Below, one piece after another: positions 47,101-58,073 of a stretch of 64,000 nucleotides of DNA; position 1 is the stretch's first letter, and the number at the start of each line of letters is the position of its first letter. The translations under genes and the position numbers were made by a program. This stretch comes from Mercenaria mercenaria (Eukaryota; Mollusca; Bivalvia; Venerida; Veneridae): the NCBI RefSeq assembly GCF_021730395.1, contig NC_069376.1, forward strand, positions 17,393,001 through 17,457,000. Reading direction: 5' to 3'. The notes beneath the pieces were generated by a model, which saw only the letters and a list, made by a program, of their open reading frames with translations, was not told where the DNA came from and did not search any database.

Positions 47101-50100
47101 AAATATATATGTGATTATTACGTACTCGTTTTCATTTTCCGTAAAGTTACAGACGAACCTGAAACGTCATGAACTTCAAATCGAATGACTTTTGTATGAC
47201 GTTATTTGTTTTGTTTTTTCGTGTAATAACATTGGCTGAATCCCGATTAGAGTGAGGGTACCAACGCAGCCCGAGTCTGCAAATGTAATAATATGAAACG
47301 AATATGCGTTAACGCTATTCTAGCATAAAACATGTAAAAAGCTGAAAACGTGAATATATGTCCATAATCGCCAATAACGGTTCATGAAATGCGCGGGAAT
47401 GTCAGCGTTTTTTGATCACGTTGACGTCATTTCGTTTTGAATTATACTTTATACGAAGGTAATTCGTTTGGCAGTGACACACTGCAGACCTGGAGCGTCT
47501 GTATAAATTACAGACTGCGGTATATTCCGGATTCAAGCAATTTGAATGAAAAGTATCTTTAATGTACATATTTTGTAACCATGATAATACTAACCCTAAC
47601 CTTTAGTCGGTACATTATACATATTATACACTAAATGCGTGCGGACATGCAATAATTTGCATATTTTTGCCGTGCGCTCCAATTGATAATCACTTACGGA
47701 CATGCGCAGAAGACCGCTCCAGGTCTGCAATAAGTAACATCGAATACGTTTTGCAAAGGAACGTGCATATGTAAAACGGTGTGTTAACAGCGCGTGAGCG
47801 CGAGAAACTCTGTTTACACATGTTTAATATTCTCTTAAAACATCCCCTGAAAACCTCAGCCACAACAGTGTTATGCTAGAAACAAAGTCATTACATTTAC
47901 ATACATAATATTTATATGTTTAGATACGTATGTAATTAAATGTCTATTAGCTTTGCTTCGAGAAATATACGCTCGTTCTATAGCGGATTAAATATTGTGC
48001 TCCTAAAGTTGAGAAATGTATCCGCTACAGAACTCGTACATATTCTCGATACAAAGCTAATAACCTATTGTTTATGTTCACTTAAATTTATTAACAGGTT
48101 GAACGTCCATACCCGGTGGTATATTTTCTGGGACGATATGTTCACAAAGATTTTGAATGTTCCAAGATTTGTTACCGCAATCTCTAAGGTAGTCAGACGG
48201 CCAAAAATGTATAAGGATTTGTATACAGTTGGAGTTGCTCGTCATAGCGACGAGGAAATTCACGAGATGATGATAAAAGACGTAAAACACTTCTCAGAAA
48301 TTTTAGGTAAAGGGTCTTTTTATAGATTTTGTTCTTTAATACGCCACTTTATGTGTGTGTGTGTGTGTGTTTGTTTGTTTTGGGTTTAACGCTGTTTTCC
48401 AGCAGTATTTTTTGTTACGTAACGGCGGGCAGTTAACCTAACCAATGTTCCTTGATTCTGTATCAGTACTTAACTGTTCCCCGCAAGTAACCAACTTCTA
48501 CACATGAATCGGAGTGTAGGACGAAATGGCATGTGACACGATGTATTTTATCAAATCATCACGGAGAAGATACGCCTAGCCCGGGAATTGAACTCAAGTG
48601 AACTGTAGATCTGCGCTCTCCCTAGTGAGCTCAGCTGGCGGGCTTCACTATATATTTGAATATACCTACATTTAGAACCAAACATGATATGTGGTACAAA
48701 AATATACCTAAAAATAATTTAAGACATTCGCTGTGTCTAGTATTTATCTAAAGATGCTGTTACAGCAAGTCACTGTAATATGAACAAGATATTTTCCCTT
48801 AGCAATCATTCGGTGCCGCATTACTTGTTGATTTATTGAACATTTAGTCTTCTTAGCTTGCTCAAGGGTGAGCGGTTGTGAGCAGTCGTCGTTCATAGTC
48901 GTCCGTCCGTCCATCGTTTGTCAACAATTATACTGTTAACATACTAGGGGCATCATTTCTTGATCAGCTTTCATGGAACTTTCATAGCATTTATATAGCC
49001 AAAAGAGCTCGATAATGGGCTTGTTTTCTTTTATTACACAAGATGTGGCTCTTGACATAGTACAAAATGTCCAAGTCTCACATTGGTAGGACATTACATA
49101 CCCCATTTCATGACCAATCTTCATGAAGCGTACACAAGATCTCAAATAAATTAGATAATGGGTAGGATTTTTGCAGTAACACCAGAGTAATAACTCTTCA
49201 GTCGAAATTTTTCATTTTTGCTTTGTAAAAAAGTGTACGAGATCATATTTCTTTAGCAATCTCCATGAAACTTAGAATGAATATATTAAGCCACACGCAT
49301 GCGGTATCGGCATACTCCAGAATTTACGGAAAGCCAAGCTCTCCTTGAGCTTCATTTTGTCCTGAAGAAACGAATACGTCATGGCAAGGGAATTTCAAAT
49401 TGTCATAATGGGTCCACTGGCTGAAGCCACACGATCTCGGACAATTATGTTGCTGACCAAAATTGCTTTTATCTTTCCAGAGTTATGACTCTTGAGAAAT
49501 AAGATAAGATAACGGAAACATATATTACAGGAGTTAAGAAGTATATTTATTATAAGAATATCTCATTATGTGATTTGTCGCTGAATAAAATCATTGTTTG
49601 GAGTTCAGATGCGAAGGACTTATATCACGAGGGCGCAGACCGAGTGATATAATAATACGCATCTGAACGACAAACAATGATTTTATTCAAGACCAAATCA
49701 CTAAATGAGATATATTATTTCCATTCTAACACGTTACCAAGGATTTTAAAGTACATTCTTGACGACATCCATTAAATATTTGCCTGTTTTCTGTTGGTTT
49801 CTTTTCCAGCGCGCCGCTATGCCGTTTGACGCTATGACGTAATAAATGTGACGTCAGAAAAATGAATTGTTTATTAAATAATGTATAGAAAAACCGTGTT
49901 TTAACGTTATTAATACACGGAAAGAGGTTATACGTTCGCGGAATAATTTCACGAGGGCGTAGCCCGAGTGAATTATTCTGGCGACGTATAACCGATTTTG
50001 AGTGTTATTAATTTAGGTAAAACACGATTTTGCTATACATGATTTCGATTCTAATATGCTCTTAATCTAAAACAGTAGATAAAATATAGTAGCGCCCTTT

Positions 50101-51458
50101 CTTGGTCGAAACAAAAACATTGACGTCATCGCACGTTAACGTGACGTCATTTTAGCGTAAGCGTGTTTTAACAGAAACAAGCATATTAGAATGTATAATA
50201 ACACAATTTTCAGCCTTCTTTGTTTAATAGGAAAATAAATCGGTCGTGTTAGAATATGAGATATAAGATAACGGAGACATATATTACTTACAGGAGATAA
50301 GAAGTATATTATGGGAGATAAGATAACGGAAACAGATTGTGCAGCGTTCGGCGTTCTCTCACAGATCCGGTGGTGTACGCCAGAGTCATGCCCAGGACAT
50401 CAACTCCTTACAAGTAAATTGTTATGTTTTATTGTTTTGGCTTTTATCTTTGAAAACTAGGACTGGTGTGAATTTAAATCCAGCCATTTCTTTTTCTTTT
50501 CAGAATCATACTTTGACAATTCCAGTATTTATTAATTCTAGCAGTTTGGTTGATAAAGCTGAGGCGTTCATACATTGATGAACCCATTGTTTATCTTTTT
50601 TGTGTTCATGCGCATATTTTAGCCTTGCAACTATGTCGAATCGAATTGCAGTAATATAAAAAATGGCGATAACTTTATTAAATTAAACGAAACATTTATT
50701 ATTATAATTAGTGTGCGCACTAATTTTCTTTGTTACATCATATCCTATCAGGTGATACTGGTTTCGATTCAAAATTTTATTAAAGTTGTTTTCCAAACTT
50801 TTTGGACGATGTACTGTGTGTATATTGAGTGTCAAGTCACACAGTTTATGTCATATAGCGATTTTGGAGGACAGACCTCTCTCTAGCCGCATTTGCAAAA
50901 TCGCGTACCTGAAACCTTGGACGAACAACCGTATTACTGTTGAAAAAGTTTCTTGTACAGTTGTCTTTTGTGTATACGAATATAAAAGATAGATCAATAT
51001 TTGATAAAGCCTAAGTCACTTTGTTAGACGAAAAATTTGCAGTATAAACAGCGGCTCTTGTGTGAAGCGATTAAGAAATGGATGGCCACTTAGGCCTAGA
51101 CTTTTTGAGACGCTTTCACGTAACGAACGTAAAAAATGATCAGGTCATATTTAAGATAGTGTACCCTTAATGAAAATACGTATTCTTTGAATGCAATTTT
51201 GACATTCTGCGGGATTTACGGAAGCCATATGTGCGTTGTGCTACATCTACGTCCGAAGAATGCCGAATGCCTAACGAGAATACGTAATCACACGGAAATT
51301 GTCGTGTCACTTCGGGTTCATTGCCGTAAATTTCATTATTTGTAAATGTTTTCTTTTTTATAGGTGGTGAATTAAAAAATGTAACGGATTACCTGGACAG
51401 AATCAAGGATACTTACTGGCTGGACTGGGAGGAAATATTGGCCGCCGTGAAAAAGTAA
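40910..51458 (+). CDS. FAXC: Failed axon connections homologue (FAXC-like), last four exons
   Basis: Four plus-strand exons join in phase: 40910-41106, 48098-48306, 50294-50413 and 51364-51458. They give about 205 residues of a GST-fold protein. Diagnostic pieces are KTPWIEYNG and DSQLIIEYFNKKF (end of the thioredoxin-like half), SKQERATAWAIQKWLEEYTY W (start of the helical half), and HSDEEIHEM...ILGDKKYIMGDK...TDCAAFGVLSQ. The protein ends SGELKNVTDYLDRIKDTYWL DWEE. The order and motifs match FAXC as I recall it from vertebrates, including GDKKYIMG. The family acts in axon development in flies; a catalytic GST role is not established. The N-terminal exons were not found, and the C-terminus stops soon after the conserved DW, without the long vertebrate tail. 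Intron 1 carries the 69-bp minisatellite. Confidence 0.9.
41048..44500 (+). repeat. 69-bp minisatellite built from an exon end plus its 5' splice site
   Basis: The unit is the last 59 bases of the FAXC exon (AAACAGGAACGTGCTACTGC ... GAAGAGTATACTTACTG) plus the first ten intron bases GTATGTATAT. About 50 copies lie head to tail at 69-bp spacing; one near 43245 is two bases short. Two main variants alternate in blocks: CCTGGGCCATACAAAAATGG and CCTCAGTCATACAAAAATGA. Units after about 44040 are more diverged. Since 69 is a multiple of three and several frames lack stops, long ORFs appear on both strands; they are artefacts. Almost every unit keeps CTG|GTATGT. Confidence 0.95.
44501..46389. other. 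FAXC intron sequence, no feature
   Basis: AT-rich with several poly-T and poly-A tracts. A hairpin ACCGCC-TTCA-GGGCGGCGTC at about 46377-46398 sits just before the outlying repeat cluster. Confidence 0.5.
46390..46650 (+). repeat. Decayed outlying units of the 69-bp minisatellite
   Basis: About four diverged units (AATAAACAGGAATGTGCTAC, TGGTATGTATATAAACAGGA, TGGTATGTATATATGCAGGA) lie 1.9 kb beyond the main array. They indicate an older, larger or transposed array. Confidence 0.8.
46905..47085 (-). mobile_element. tRNA-derived SINE, family 1 (minus strand)
   Basis: Minus strand: CGAGTTCGATCCCTAGGCCG (B box), then AAATTTCGTCTGAAGTCATT and GCGGAATCCAGGACAGTGGA. Same family as 8102-8330 and 48395-48650. 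Confidence 0.6.
47200..47470 (-). mobile_element. MITE-like repeat, inverted copy of 18176-18450
   Basis: Its reverse complement has AAATGACGTCAACGTGATC, CCCGCGCATTTCATGAA, and CTCGGGCTGCGTTGGTACCC in the order seen at 18240-18430. It lies in the FAXC intron. Confidence 0.6.
48098..48306 (+). CDS. FAXC: FAXC-like exon, helical-domain part
   Basis: The acceptor ATTAACAG|G supplies the third base of the split Trp codon. It encodes LNVHTRWYIFWDDMFTKILN...ISKVVRRPKMYKDLYTVGVA...HSDEEIHEMMIKDVKHFSEI. The donor TTAG|GTAAAG is phase 1. A longer open frame around it is read-through of intron sequence. Confidence 0.9.
48395..48650 (-). mobile_element. tRNA-derived SINE, family 1 (minus strand, best copy)
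   Basis: Minus strand: GCCCGCCAGCTGAGCTCACT AGGGAGAGC (A box), TGAGTTCAATTCCCGGGC (B box), body with TTTGATAAAATACATCGTGT, and tail AACAGCGTTAAACCCAAAAC running into (AAAC)n and (AC)n. Inserted in the FAXC intron 90 bp after the second exon. Confidence 0.75.
48838..49500 (+). repeat. Helitron-like repeat remnant
   Basis: Starts AGCTTGCTCAAGGGTGAGCG...CGTCCGTCCGTCCATCG, then degenerate units with CTTCATGAAGC/CTCCATGAAACTTA. This is the 5' layout of the AGCTCACC family. The 3' end is not clear. Confidence 0.45.
49506..49549 (+). repeat. Duplicate of a FAXC 3' splice region (decoy acceptor)
   Basis: AAGATAACGGAAACATATAT, TACAGGAGTTAAGAAGTATA closely matches 50265-50311, which contains the true acceptor and the first bases of the exon at 50294. 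The copy keeps an AG acceptor but runs into a foldback element. Confidence 0.7.
49561..49705. mobile_element. Foldback element with ACGAGGGCG core
   Basis: Left arm TCTCATTATGTGATTTGTCG...AATAAAATCATTGTTT...TTCAGATGCG; right arm CGCATCTGAACGACAAACAA TGATTTTATTCA...CCAAATCACTAAATGAGATA. The centre is TATCACGAGGGCGCAGACCG AGTGATA, itself a hairpin. In a FAXC intron. Confidence 0.75.
49855..50190 (+). mobile_element. MITE with TGACGTCA palindromes and ACGAGGGCG core, copy 2
   Basis: Outer GAAAAACCGTGTTTTAACG / GGTAAAACACGATTTTGC arms and inner GGTTATACG / CGTATAACC arms flank TCACGAGGGCGTAGCCCGAG TGA. The right part has TTGACGTCATCGCACGTTAA CGTGACGTCA. It is the opposite orientation to 24205-24470. 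Confidence 0.7.
50294..50413 (+). CDS. FAXC: FAXC-like exon, GDKKYIMG...DCAAFG part
   Basis: A 120-base exon with acceptor ATTACTTACAG and donor ACAA|GTAAAT. It completes GDKKYIMGDKITETDCAAFG and then VLSQIRWCTPESCPGHQLLT. It starts within a short segment that is duplicated at 49506-49549. Confidence 0.88.
50590..50810. repeat. Dispersed repeat, copy of 11700-11890
   Basis: AAATGGCGATAACTTTATTA, AAACGAAACAT and GGTTTCGATTCAAAAT match the 11750-11860 stretch in order. In the last FAXC intron. Confidence 0.45.
50811..51363. other. FAXC last-intron sequence, no feature
   Basis: No repeat or ORF that I can support. Confidence 0.5.
51364..51458 (+). CDS. FAXC: FAXC-like last exon
   Basis: The acceptor is TTCTTTTTTATAG. 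It encodes GELKNVTDYLDRIKDTYWLD WEEILAAVKK and the TAA stop. The split Ser codon joins the previous exon in phase. Confidence 0.88.
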
Positions 51459-51641
51459 CGGCATAAATTACAATTTGACTTAGACATGTATTGTGATTTT
51501 TTTAACATCAGTATATTTGGAAACTAACCACACGTCTTCTGTATATTTTGGATTTTCAATATTGCTATTTTTATTTTCGCAAATCTATTTTTGTTTGAAC
51601 CAATCAGACAACTTGTTCGAATGTCAAAGAGTAAGAAAAAA

Positions 51642-51718
51642 TTGCAGTTAATCCAGGGCTCGAACCCGGGACCTCTCGTTTACAAAGCAAGTGACCTACC
51701 CACTGAGCTAACCGGCTA
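51642..51718 (-). repeat. tRNA-like sequence (Thr-like), probably a SINE head or pseudogene
   Basis: On the minus strand: GCCGGTTAGCTCAGTGGGTA (A box), an anticodon-loop-like TTTGTAA, and GGTCCCGGGTTCGAGCCCTG (B box/T arm). The acceptor ends do not pair (GCCGGTT against GGATTAAC), so a functional tRNA gene is unlikely. Confidence 0.5.
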
Positions 51719-51842
51719 TCTGACATCTTTTGACATAAAAATTGTTGATATCAAAACCAAAGGCTTTTTAAAGCTTGCAGAATGTTGTAAGGTAGCTTTT
51801 GATTGGCTAGCGGAAGGGTTGTCAGAACGAGGCCATCAATAG

Positions 51843-52480
51843 CTCGTTGTCAGATCCTATGCGTGGCGTAATAGGAGATGTGCTTTAGTCAGATTGCGGC
51901 ATAAATTGTAACGTAATTTGTGACGTTAGGAACGATGTAAATTGTGTTTTTTTGCACACATCAGTATATTTGGCACCATAACTCAACCACACGTTATTGA
52001 CATGGTGATCCTTTTTACCATATCAACTGACATATATAATTAGAGGCACACACAGATGTAAATCTTTCGTGGATTACGAAATTTTACTGTTCAATGTTCT
52101 ATGCATAGATCTACTATTGTGCCATAATTTCAATTTGTACAAATGCATAATTTCATTCTCATGTTAGATGCTTATTAGTATGCGAGATGTACATGTAATG
52201 AATAAATCGAACTATTAAAATGTTGTTTGTATTTGAAATATTTACATATTTGAAAACAAGTATGCATGCTGTAAATTGTTCAAACATTTCTTCAATACAT
52301 CAGTAAATTGGTATCGTGTTAAAAGTTAAAAGGTTTTCCTTTCAAGTGACAAGATAAAGGCCCGTTTGTTGGCGGGCGTCTTTTCAAGAACGCCACAGCA
52401 CACATTTTAAAGTCTGACCTATTGATCTTTAAAATTGATCCTTTTCCATATTGATATTTTTTAGAATACCAATTTGAAAT
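51843..52480. other. No feature seen
   Basis: AT-rich DNA downstream of FAXC. Possible poly-A signals but none I would assign. Confidence 0.4.
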
Positions 52481-52499
52481 ATAAATTTTGAAAGTACCT

Positions 52500-54110
52500 A
52501 CCTTTTCATCTACCTGTAAATCGGAAATTTAAAATGACGTTCGAAACTGAACTCTTACTTTTTACAGCTAGTTCACCTAGTCTTAAAAAAGCAAAGAAAC
52601 CAAGACAATAAGCTGTTGTAAATAAATGACTCTCGTATAAATTTGAGCACACGGCAGGAAAAAACTGACAAAATGTGCTGCAGTATATATATTTCATTGG
52701 TAGTCTAGACTCTCTTACGCTGGCAGACCTCTTCAGACCCTCTATAACTTTTTCAGTACTATAATGCCTAAAACATCAAAACATTATTTACTTTGCACTC
52801 GAATCCAATTGCATTAACATAGAAACAGGCTGTAGAGGGCGCCATGTCCTTTAACGATAACCACGAGATAAACATGACTATCTGCTGTATGGAAGGCGGA
52901 CAAACCACTTGCAAACCATAAATGTTCTTAAAGCGCTCAAAACAATTACGCCCCTGTGCTACAAGCACCAACGATATTTTCTGCAAATGAAGCATTTAAC
53001 AATCGTGCAGCCTCAGACTGAATATCATTGACCGAAAGCGATATGGTATTTTCGTTGTTTCCTGGTTTGCATCTGGAACCAGCTTCCGCAAACGCTCCTA
53101 CCCACTGCATACGAGACATTGGATCAGCAATTGAGTTTAAATGAGTAGAAATATGCATTGCCTTAAGACGATGACAAATTCCATTGCTAATGATACAAAC
53201 TGACAAAGTAAATGCATAAGGTTTAATTTTGATGTTTATTAATGACTACGACTAAAGCCTCATTATCTATGCACAATAACACTTTCTTTTATTGCAACTG
53301 TCTACCCAACAAAAGGGGAGCGGTGGTTAAGTGGATAAGGTGTCGGCCGCTCAATCCAGGGGTCGTTGGTTCGAGCCCCACTGGGGTCACGACCTGACTT
53401 CTCATATGACACCAGTACTGGATTTTCCAGGAAGCGGACTCGAGAGTGGTTCTGATTAACTTGAAACTTTCATCACAATCGAGCTAAAACAAATAAGTAT
53501 AAAAACTACCCGACACACTAAATTAAAGTATAACGGGGACCATTATTTCCCTCAGAATCTCGTCACACTGCTCAATCCAGGGGTCGTTGGTTCGAGCCCC
53601 ACTGGGGTCACGACCTGACTTCTCATATGACACCAGTACTGGATTTTCCAGGAAGCGGACTCGAGAGTGGTTCTGATTAACTTGAAACTTTCATCACAAT
53701 CGAGCTAAAACAAATAAGTATAAAAACTACCCGACACACTAAATTAAAGTATAACGGGGACCATTATTTCCCTCAGAATCTCGTCACACTGCCAGGTTTT
53801 TGGGCTATCGAAATAACGACCACTCTTGACCGAAAAAACAACCACATCCAATTTCAGAGAGTCCAACGCTGTCCGTAAATAACTGCAACTTTCTACTGTC
53901 TATCCATGTGTCTACTGGGATATAAGTTGATACATTTAATTTCTCCGGAAATGTTAACCACATGCCTAAATCAAGTTTAACTGTTTCTGAAATACCTAAC
54001 CTATGATGCGGCTTTTTCACACTGGCCATAACATTATGGCATCCCCCACGCAAAAATACGACAGCTCGACAAAGTACGAACACCAGAACGGCACTTTTAT
54101 ATCCACTTCG
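52500..54110 (-). mobile_element. Fossil tyrosine-recombinase retroelement (DIRS/Ngaro-like)
   Basis: Minus-strand remains of two domains in the expected order. An RNase H-like region (about 53805-54083, continuing near 53000-53310) is followed by a tyrosine-recombinase-like region (about 52506-52995). The order and motifs suggest the DIRS/Ngaro group; family assignment is by motif memory only. No split or inverted terminal repeats are recognised. The element is broken, with several breaks, and a SINE with a duplicated segment sits in it at 53300-53791. Probably moderately old. Confidence 0.65.
53310..53791 (+). mobile_element. tRNA-derived SINE with an exact 221-bp tandem duplication
   Basis: Head AGCGGTGGTTAAGTGGATAA and B box GTTGGTTCGAGCCCCAC. 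The segment 53350-53570 is repeated at 53571-53791 with no difference that I can see. The first copy of the tRNA-like head is complete; the second starts partway in. It lies inside the fossil retroelement. Confidence 0.75.
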
Positions 54111-54239
54111 AAAAAAAAGGGAATAGACAAAATGTCTATCAAGGTGGCTACCTTAATTATCGCTATTTAGTACATTATTTTATATATTATTATATCTGTC
54201 AAGGTGTCGTGTTGGCTTGTTCCCCCTCCCGCTCTTTAA

Positions 54240-54510
54240 GCTTCAACATTTCTGTTTTTGTATTTGTCAAGTTGCACTTTGTTATGTATTTTAGGAATAT
54301 TTGCCATGGCAGTTTTGTTTTGCCATGGCCCAGTCAGGATATTTTGAAAAATGAGATCAAGTCATAAAAAGTTATAATTCTACTTGTATATATGTCCAGC
54401 AATAGAAAAACAAAAACCATGGCAAAACGATAAAAGTTCTTGCATTATTTTGCCATGTTAAAATCGTTTTGCCATGACAAATGCAATCTTTCCATACAGA
54501 TTTACAAAAC
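54240..54510. repeat. Cluster of TTTTGCCATGG palindromic motifs
   Basis: TTTGCCATGGCAGTTTTG, TTTTGCCATGGCC, AAACCATGGCAAAACGA, TTTTGCCATGTTAAAATCG and TTTTGCCATGACAAA recur in both orientations within 240 bp. It may be the ends of a small MITE. Confidence 0.4.
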
Positions 54511-55479
54511 ACGAGTACTGAAATGAAATAAATTCGTACTAACTTTGAAATAGGTTAGTAAGTACAACAATTTAAAACTGTTTCCAGTTTTGTGAAGCGC
54601 GTATAAATATATGCTGAATTTGCCAAACACCGGCGTGGCAGAAAGAAACACGCGATTCTTATTAGTGAAATAGCCTGAAAGCTCATTTTTTAATCTTTGA
54701 ACTTATACGTTGTGTAAGAATAATTGAGTTGCAGTTAGCTGTTTTTTTTAATATCACATGTTAAACAATGTTGCAGCCTAAACTTTATTTGATGACTTCT
54801 AGAGTGTGAATTTATTATAGTTGAAAGAAATTGATGGCCATTATAAAAAGAAAAGAGTGTTCTAAAAGCATTATTCGGCACACCATATTAAAAAATTCAA
54901 GGCATAGGCTTTCCATTGAGACCAATATTAGTGAAACGGCCGTTATGGGTCAGCCACCATTCGTCATGTTCCTATTCCGGTTCAAGATGATGGAACAGAG
55001 AATTTGTGTATTTTAAAGCAGTCAATCTATTACAAACCGTAACTTTAAAGACATTGCTTCAAATTTATTCTGTGTTGCATCTATACGTAGTACAAGCACT
55101 GAATTGATATGAGCTATCTCTTAATAGTGACTACTGCAAAAACTCTATTCAACGGACTATCCAGAGTCGGACAGATGAAGTTTAGTGAGAAATGGATTAC
55201 AATCAAAATCTATCACTTTGACACCATTAGTTCTATACTGTATTCAACGTTACAGACAGAGTCATTGACAATACAATGACATTAAGATCTTGTAGGACAA
55301 GAACATGCATTATAGCCTGAAAGCTCTGCATTTTATAATGATTTCAATATTTTAGCTTTGCACTTTTACATTGTGTTAGAATAATTAAGTTGAAGTACGC
55401 TGCATGCTTTGCTCTACATCAATATTATACCTTAAACAATGTTAATGATTCAGTAAAGGAACAGGGAAATCTTCAGATA
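54511..55479. other. No gene seen
   Basis: AGCCTGAAAGCTC...TTTGAACTTATACGTTGTGTAAGAATAATT near 54672 recurs near 55315 (AGCCTGAAAGCTC...TTTGCACTTTTACATTGTG TTAGAATAATT), a diverged ~640-bp-spaced duplication. No coding region. Confidence 0.45.
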
Positions 55480-56100
55480 AAGTACAAATTTCAAAATTTT
55501 CCATTGCAATTTATCTCATTTGATGTTCTTACACAATATTCACCAAACTTAGCCAGGTCTGATGATTAACTGGATTGTCCGAGTGTCTCTTTAGTTATGC
55601 CCACAGAATTTACTCACATTTGCGAAAATTGACAGTATCCGCTCTTCTACTCGAGCAGTTCTTACCCAATATTCACTAGACTAGGTGACAATACATGTGG
55701 GCAATACTATCTTTGTCAAGATTGATTACCCTCCAAAGTGTCCCAGTGACTGGAGTTATGACCCCGAAAGTACTCAAATTGCAATCACTGATAGTGCTCC
55801 CTAACTACAGTAGTTTTTAACAATTGTTAACCAAATTTGGTCACAATAGTTACGGGCGTAATATCACGGACCTGTTCGATAACCAGCCGAGAACTCCAAG
55901 ATATTTTGGAATTATTGCCATTCTATAACTGAAAATTGAACAAATAAGTAAAGGAGTTCTTATCAAATACTCACCAACCTTCACAATGTTTATGTTCATA
56001 TTTTCTTGGCCAAGTTTGATAACCAGCCGGATAGTTTTTTGTCGCTCAGGAGTTATTTCCCTTAGCATTCAGATACTTGGCACTTAGTAGAATATTTTCT
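55480..56100. repeat. Decayed ~150-bp tandem repeat block
   Basis: Units with GTTCTTACMCAATATTCACY, AAACTTAGCCAGGTCTGATG, AGTTATGMCCC and TGTTAACCAAATTTGGTCAC recur about four times. This resembles the internal repeats of the bivalve Helitron-like elements; no ends seen. Confidence 0.45.
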
Positions 56101-57025
56101 TGTCAAAAGTAATTTGCTTTGACCGACATTTATTGTGGTCATTTGGCAATCATATTAGATTTTGATATAAAGGAGCACATATCTTTGTGATTTTACAGAT
56201 ATCTCTATACTTCTGTTTCTTTGTTGATGTATTTGCATTCTAGTGTAGTTTCGTTATAGTGAAATCAAATGAAAGGTCCACTACTTGAACCAATGTAAGT
56301 TTCAATTATAATAAGTCACTGAAAAACATTTGATTAGCGTTGCTATTCCCTCAGAAAAGGACAATATTCTCGATGTATTAATGCACAATAATCACTACGT
56401 AATGCTCAATACTTTAGAAAGGTCGATTGGTTACTTTGTAATATATGTGTCATTTAAATAAATTTTTATCATGTTCTTATCATAAATATTAGCTCATTAG
56501 AACTTTAAATTCGATCGCTGAATTATTATACTTTTAAGTTTATTATTCGTTAACAATAAATGTTTGGTAAAAGATTTTACATATCTTAACATGGTTTCAC
56601 TTGAAAGCAAACACCGCATAGTTTACTAGTGTTGGCTTTTAATAACTTAAAAACTAATGACATGTTTTACAAATAACTGGTATTATCCCCGTGGACAAAA
56701 TAGTTGAAATAAACATGTATGATGAAAGACAATAAATCAAATTTCAGTCCGGGCTTCTGATAGTTTGTATAAACACCAGTTAGCAAGACTTGGTCTGCGT
56801 TCAGACGGGCGTTCAGCTAACACCATATATGTTTTATAATTCACCTGAAGATATCAGTAAGAAAAGGACCATAAATGGCATAGATCGGTCACCTGAATCA
56901 AGAAGCTTAAACATTCTAGAGAGTGTACATCTTTGAAAAGGAACCACAGTATGCTGTGTTGAAAATTCAAATAGCTGTAAAAGTTAATTACATGAATTAG
57001 TGTGACATATAACAAATAGTTCAGA
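56101..57025. other. No feature seen
   Basis: AT-rich, apparently unique. Confidence 0.4.
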
Positions 57026-57138
57026 GACAGACAGACAGACAGAATATTTTATTGACGTAAACTGTACAGTTTTTTTGTCATGAATACAATATATACACGT
57101 ACATTTAAATATTGTCATGTGATTTTTACAAATAACAA

Positions 57139-57942
57139 ATAAAGTAAGCATGTTTGAATGAATTAATTGTTTTTACATGTACATAGATTGTTATGGAGGA
57201 TGAGTCTTGTACATTTAACATCTATACACGGAAGTACCATTTGGATAAAAGTTAAAAGTATACAACTATTTACAGTAAAGATGTTCTCAGTATAAATGCA
57301 TGATAAATGAATTTGGAGAAATTTTTAATAATAACCTGTTTATCACTATTGAGAAGTTCAATAAATTTCATTACATCACATTACATTTGGCCTTCTGTAA
57401 TAATATGATTTTAATTATGTTTTTCTTATATTCTCGTACAACGGGCACACTGATATTGATCTTCTATATCCCTGTTCTGACAAAATATGCAGTAACGCAG
57501 ATTTCTAGCTGTTCTATTTCTGGAGTAACGACCTGTTAAAATAAAGTAAGCATGTTTGAATGAATTAATTGTTTTTACATGTACATAGATTGTTATGGAG
57601 GATGAGTCTTGTACATTTAACATCTATACACGGAAGTACCATTTGGATAAAAGTTAAAAGTATACAACTATTTACAGTAAAGATGTTCTCAGTATAAATG
57701 CATGATAAATGAATTTGGAGAAATTTTTAATAATAACCTGTTTATCACTATTGAGAAGTTCAATAAATTTCATTACATCACATTACATTTGGCCTTCTGT
57801 AATAATATGATTTTAATTATGTTTTTCTTATATTCTCGTACAACGGGCACACTGATATTGATCTTCTATATCCCTGTTCTGACAAAATATGCAGTAACGC
57901 AGATTTCTAGCTGTTCTATTTCTGGAGTAACGACCTGTTTCA
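57139..57942. repeat. Exact 402-bp tandem duplication
   Basis: 57139-57540 and 57541-57942 appear identical, including 79-codon ORFs that translate the same. It covers the 3' end of the LINE. Such identity means a very recent duplication or an assembly artefact. Confidence 0.85.
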
Positions 57943-58073
57943 ATTGCTAATTTATGCGAGGATAGTCTTACCTTAGTTAAAGCACTCCTGTATTTAAACG
58001 GTAATAAATCTAAATAATTTCAAATACAAAACTTTGTATATATCTAATGTTTCACATTCATTCATACGTTGGC

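Noticed and set aside
51642-51718. Functional tRNA-Thr gene
   Set aside because: A and B boxes are present but the acceptor stem does not pair; more likely a tRNA-derived repeat.
57300-57950. Two identical 79-82-codon plus-strand ORFs
   Set aside because: Antisense of a LINE 3' region, identical only because of the 402-bp duplication.
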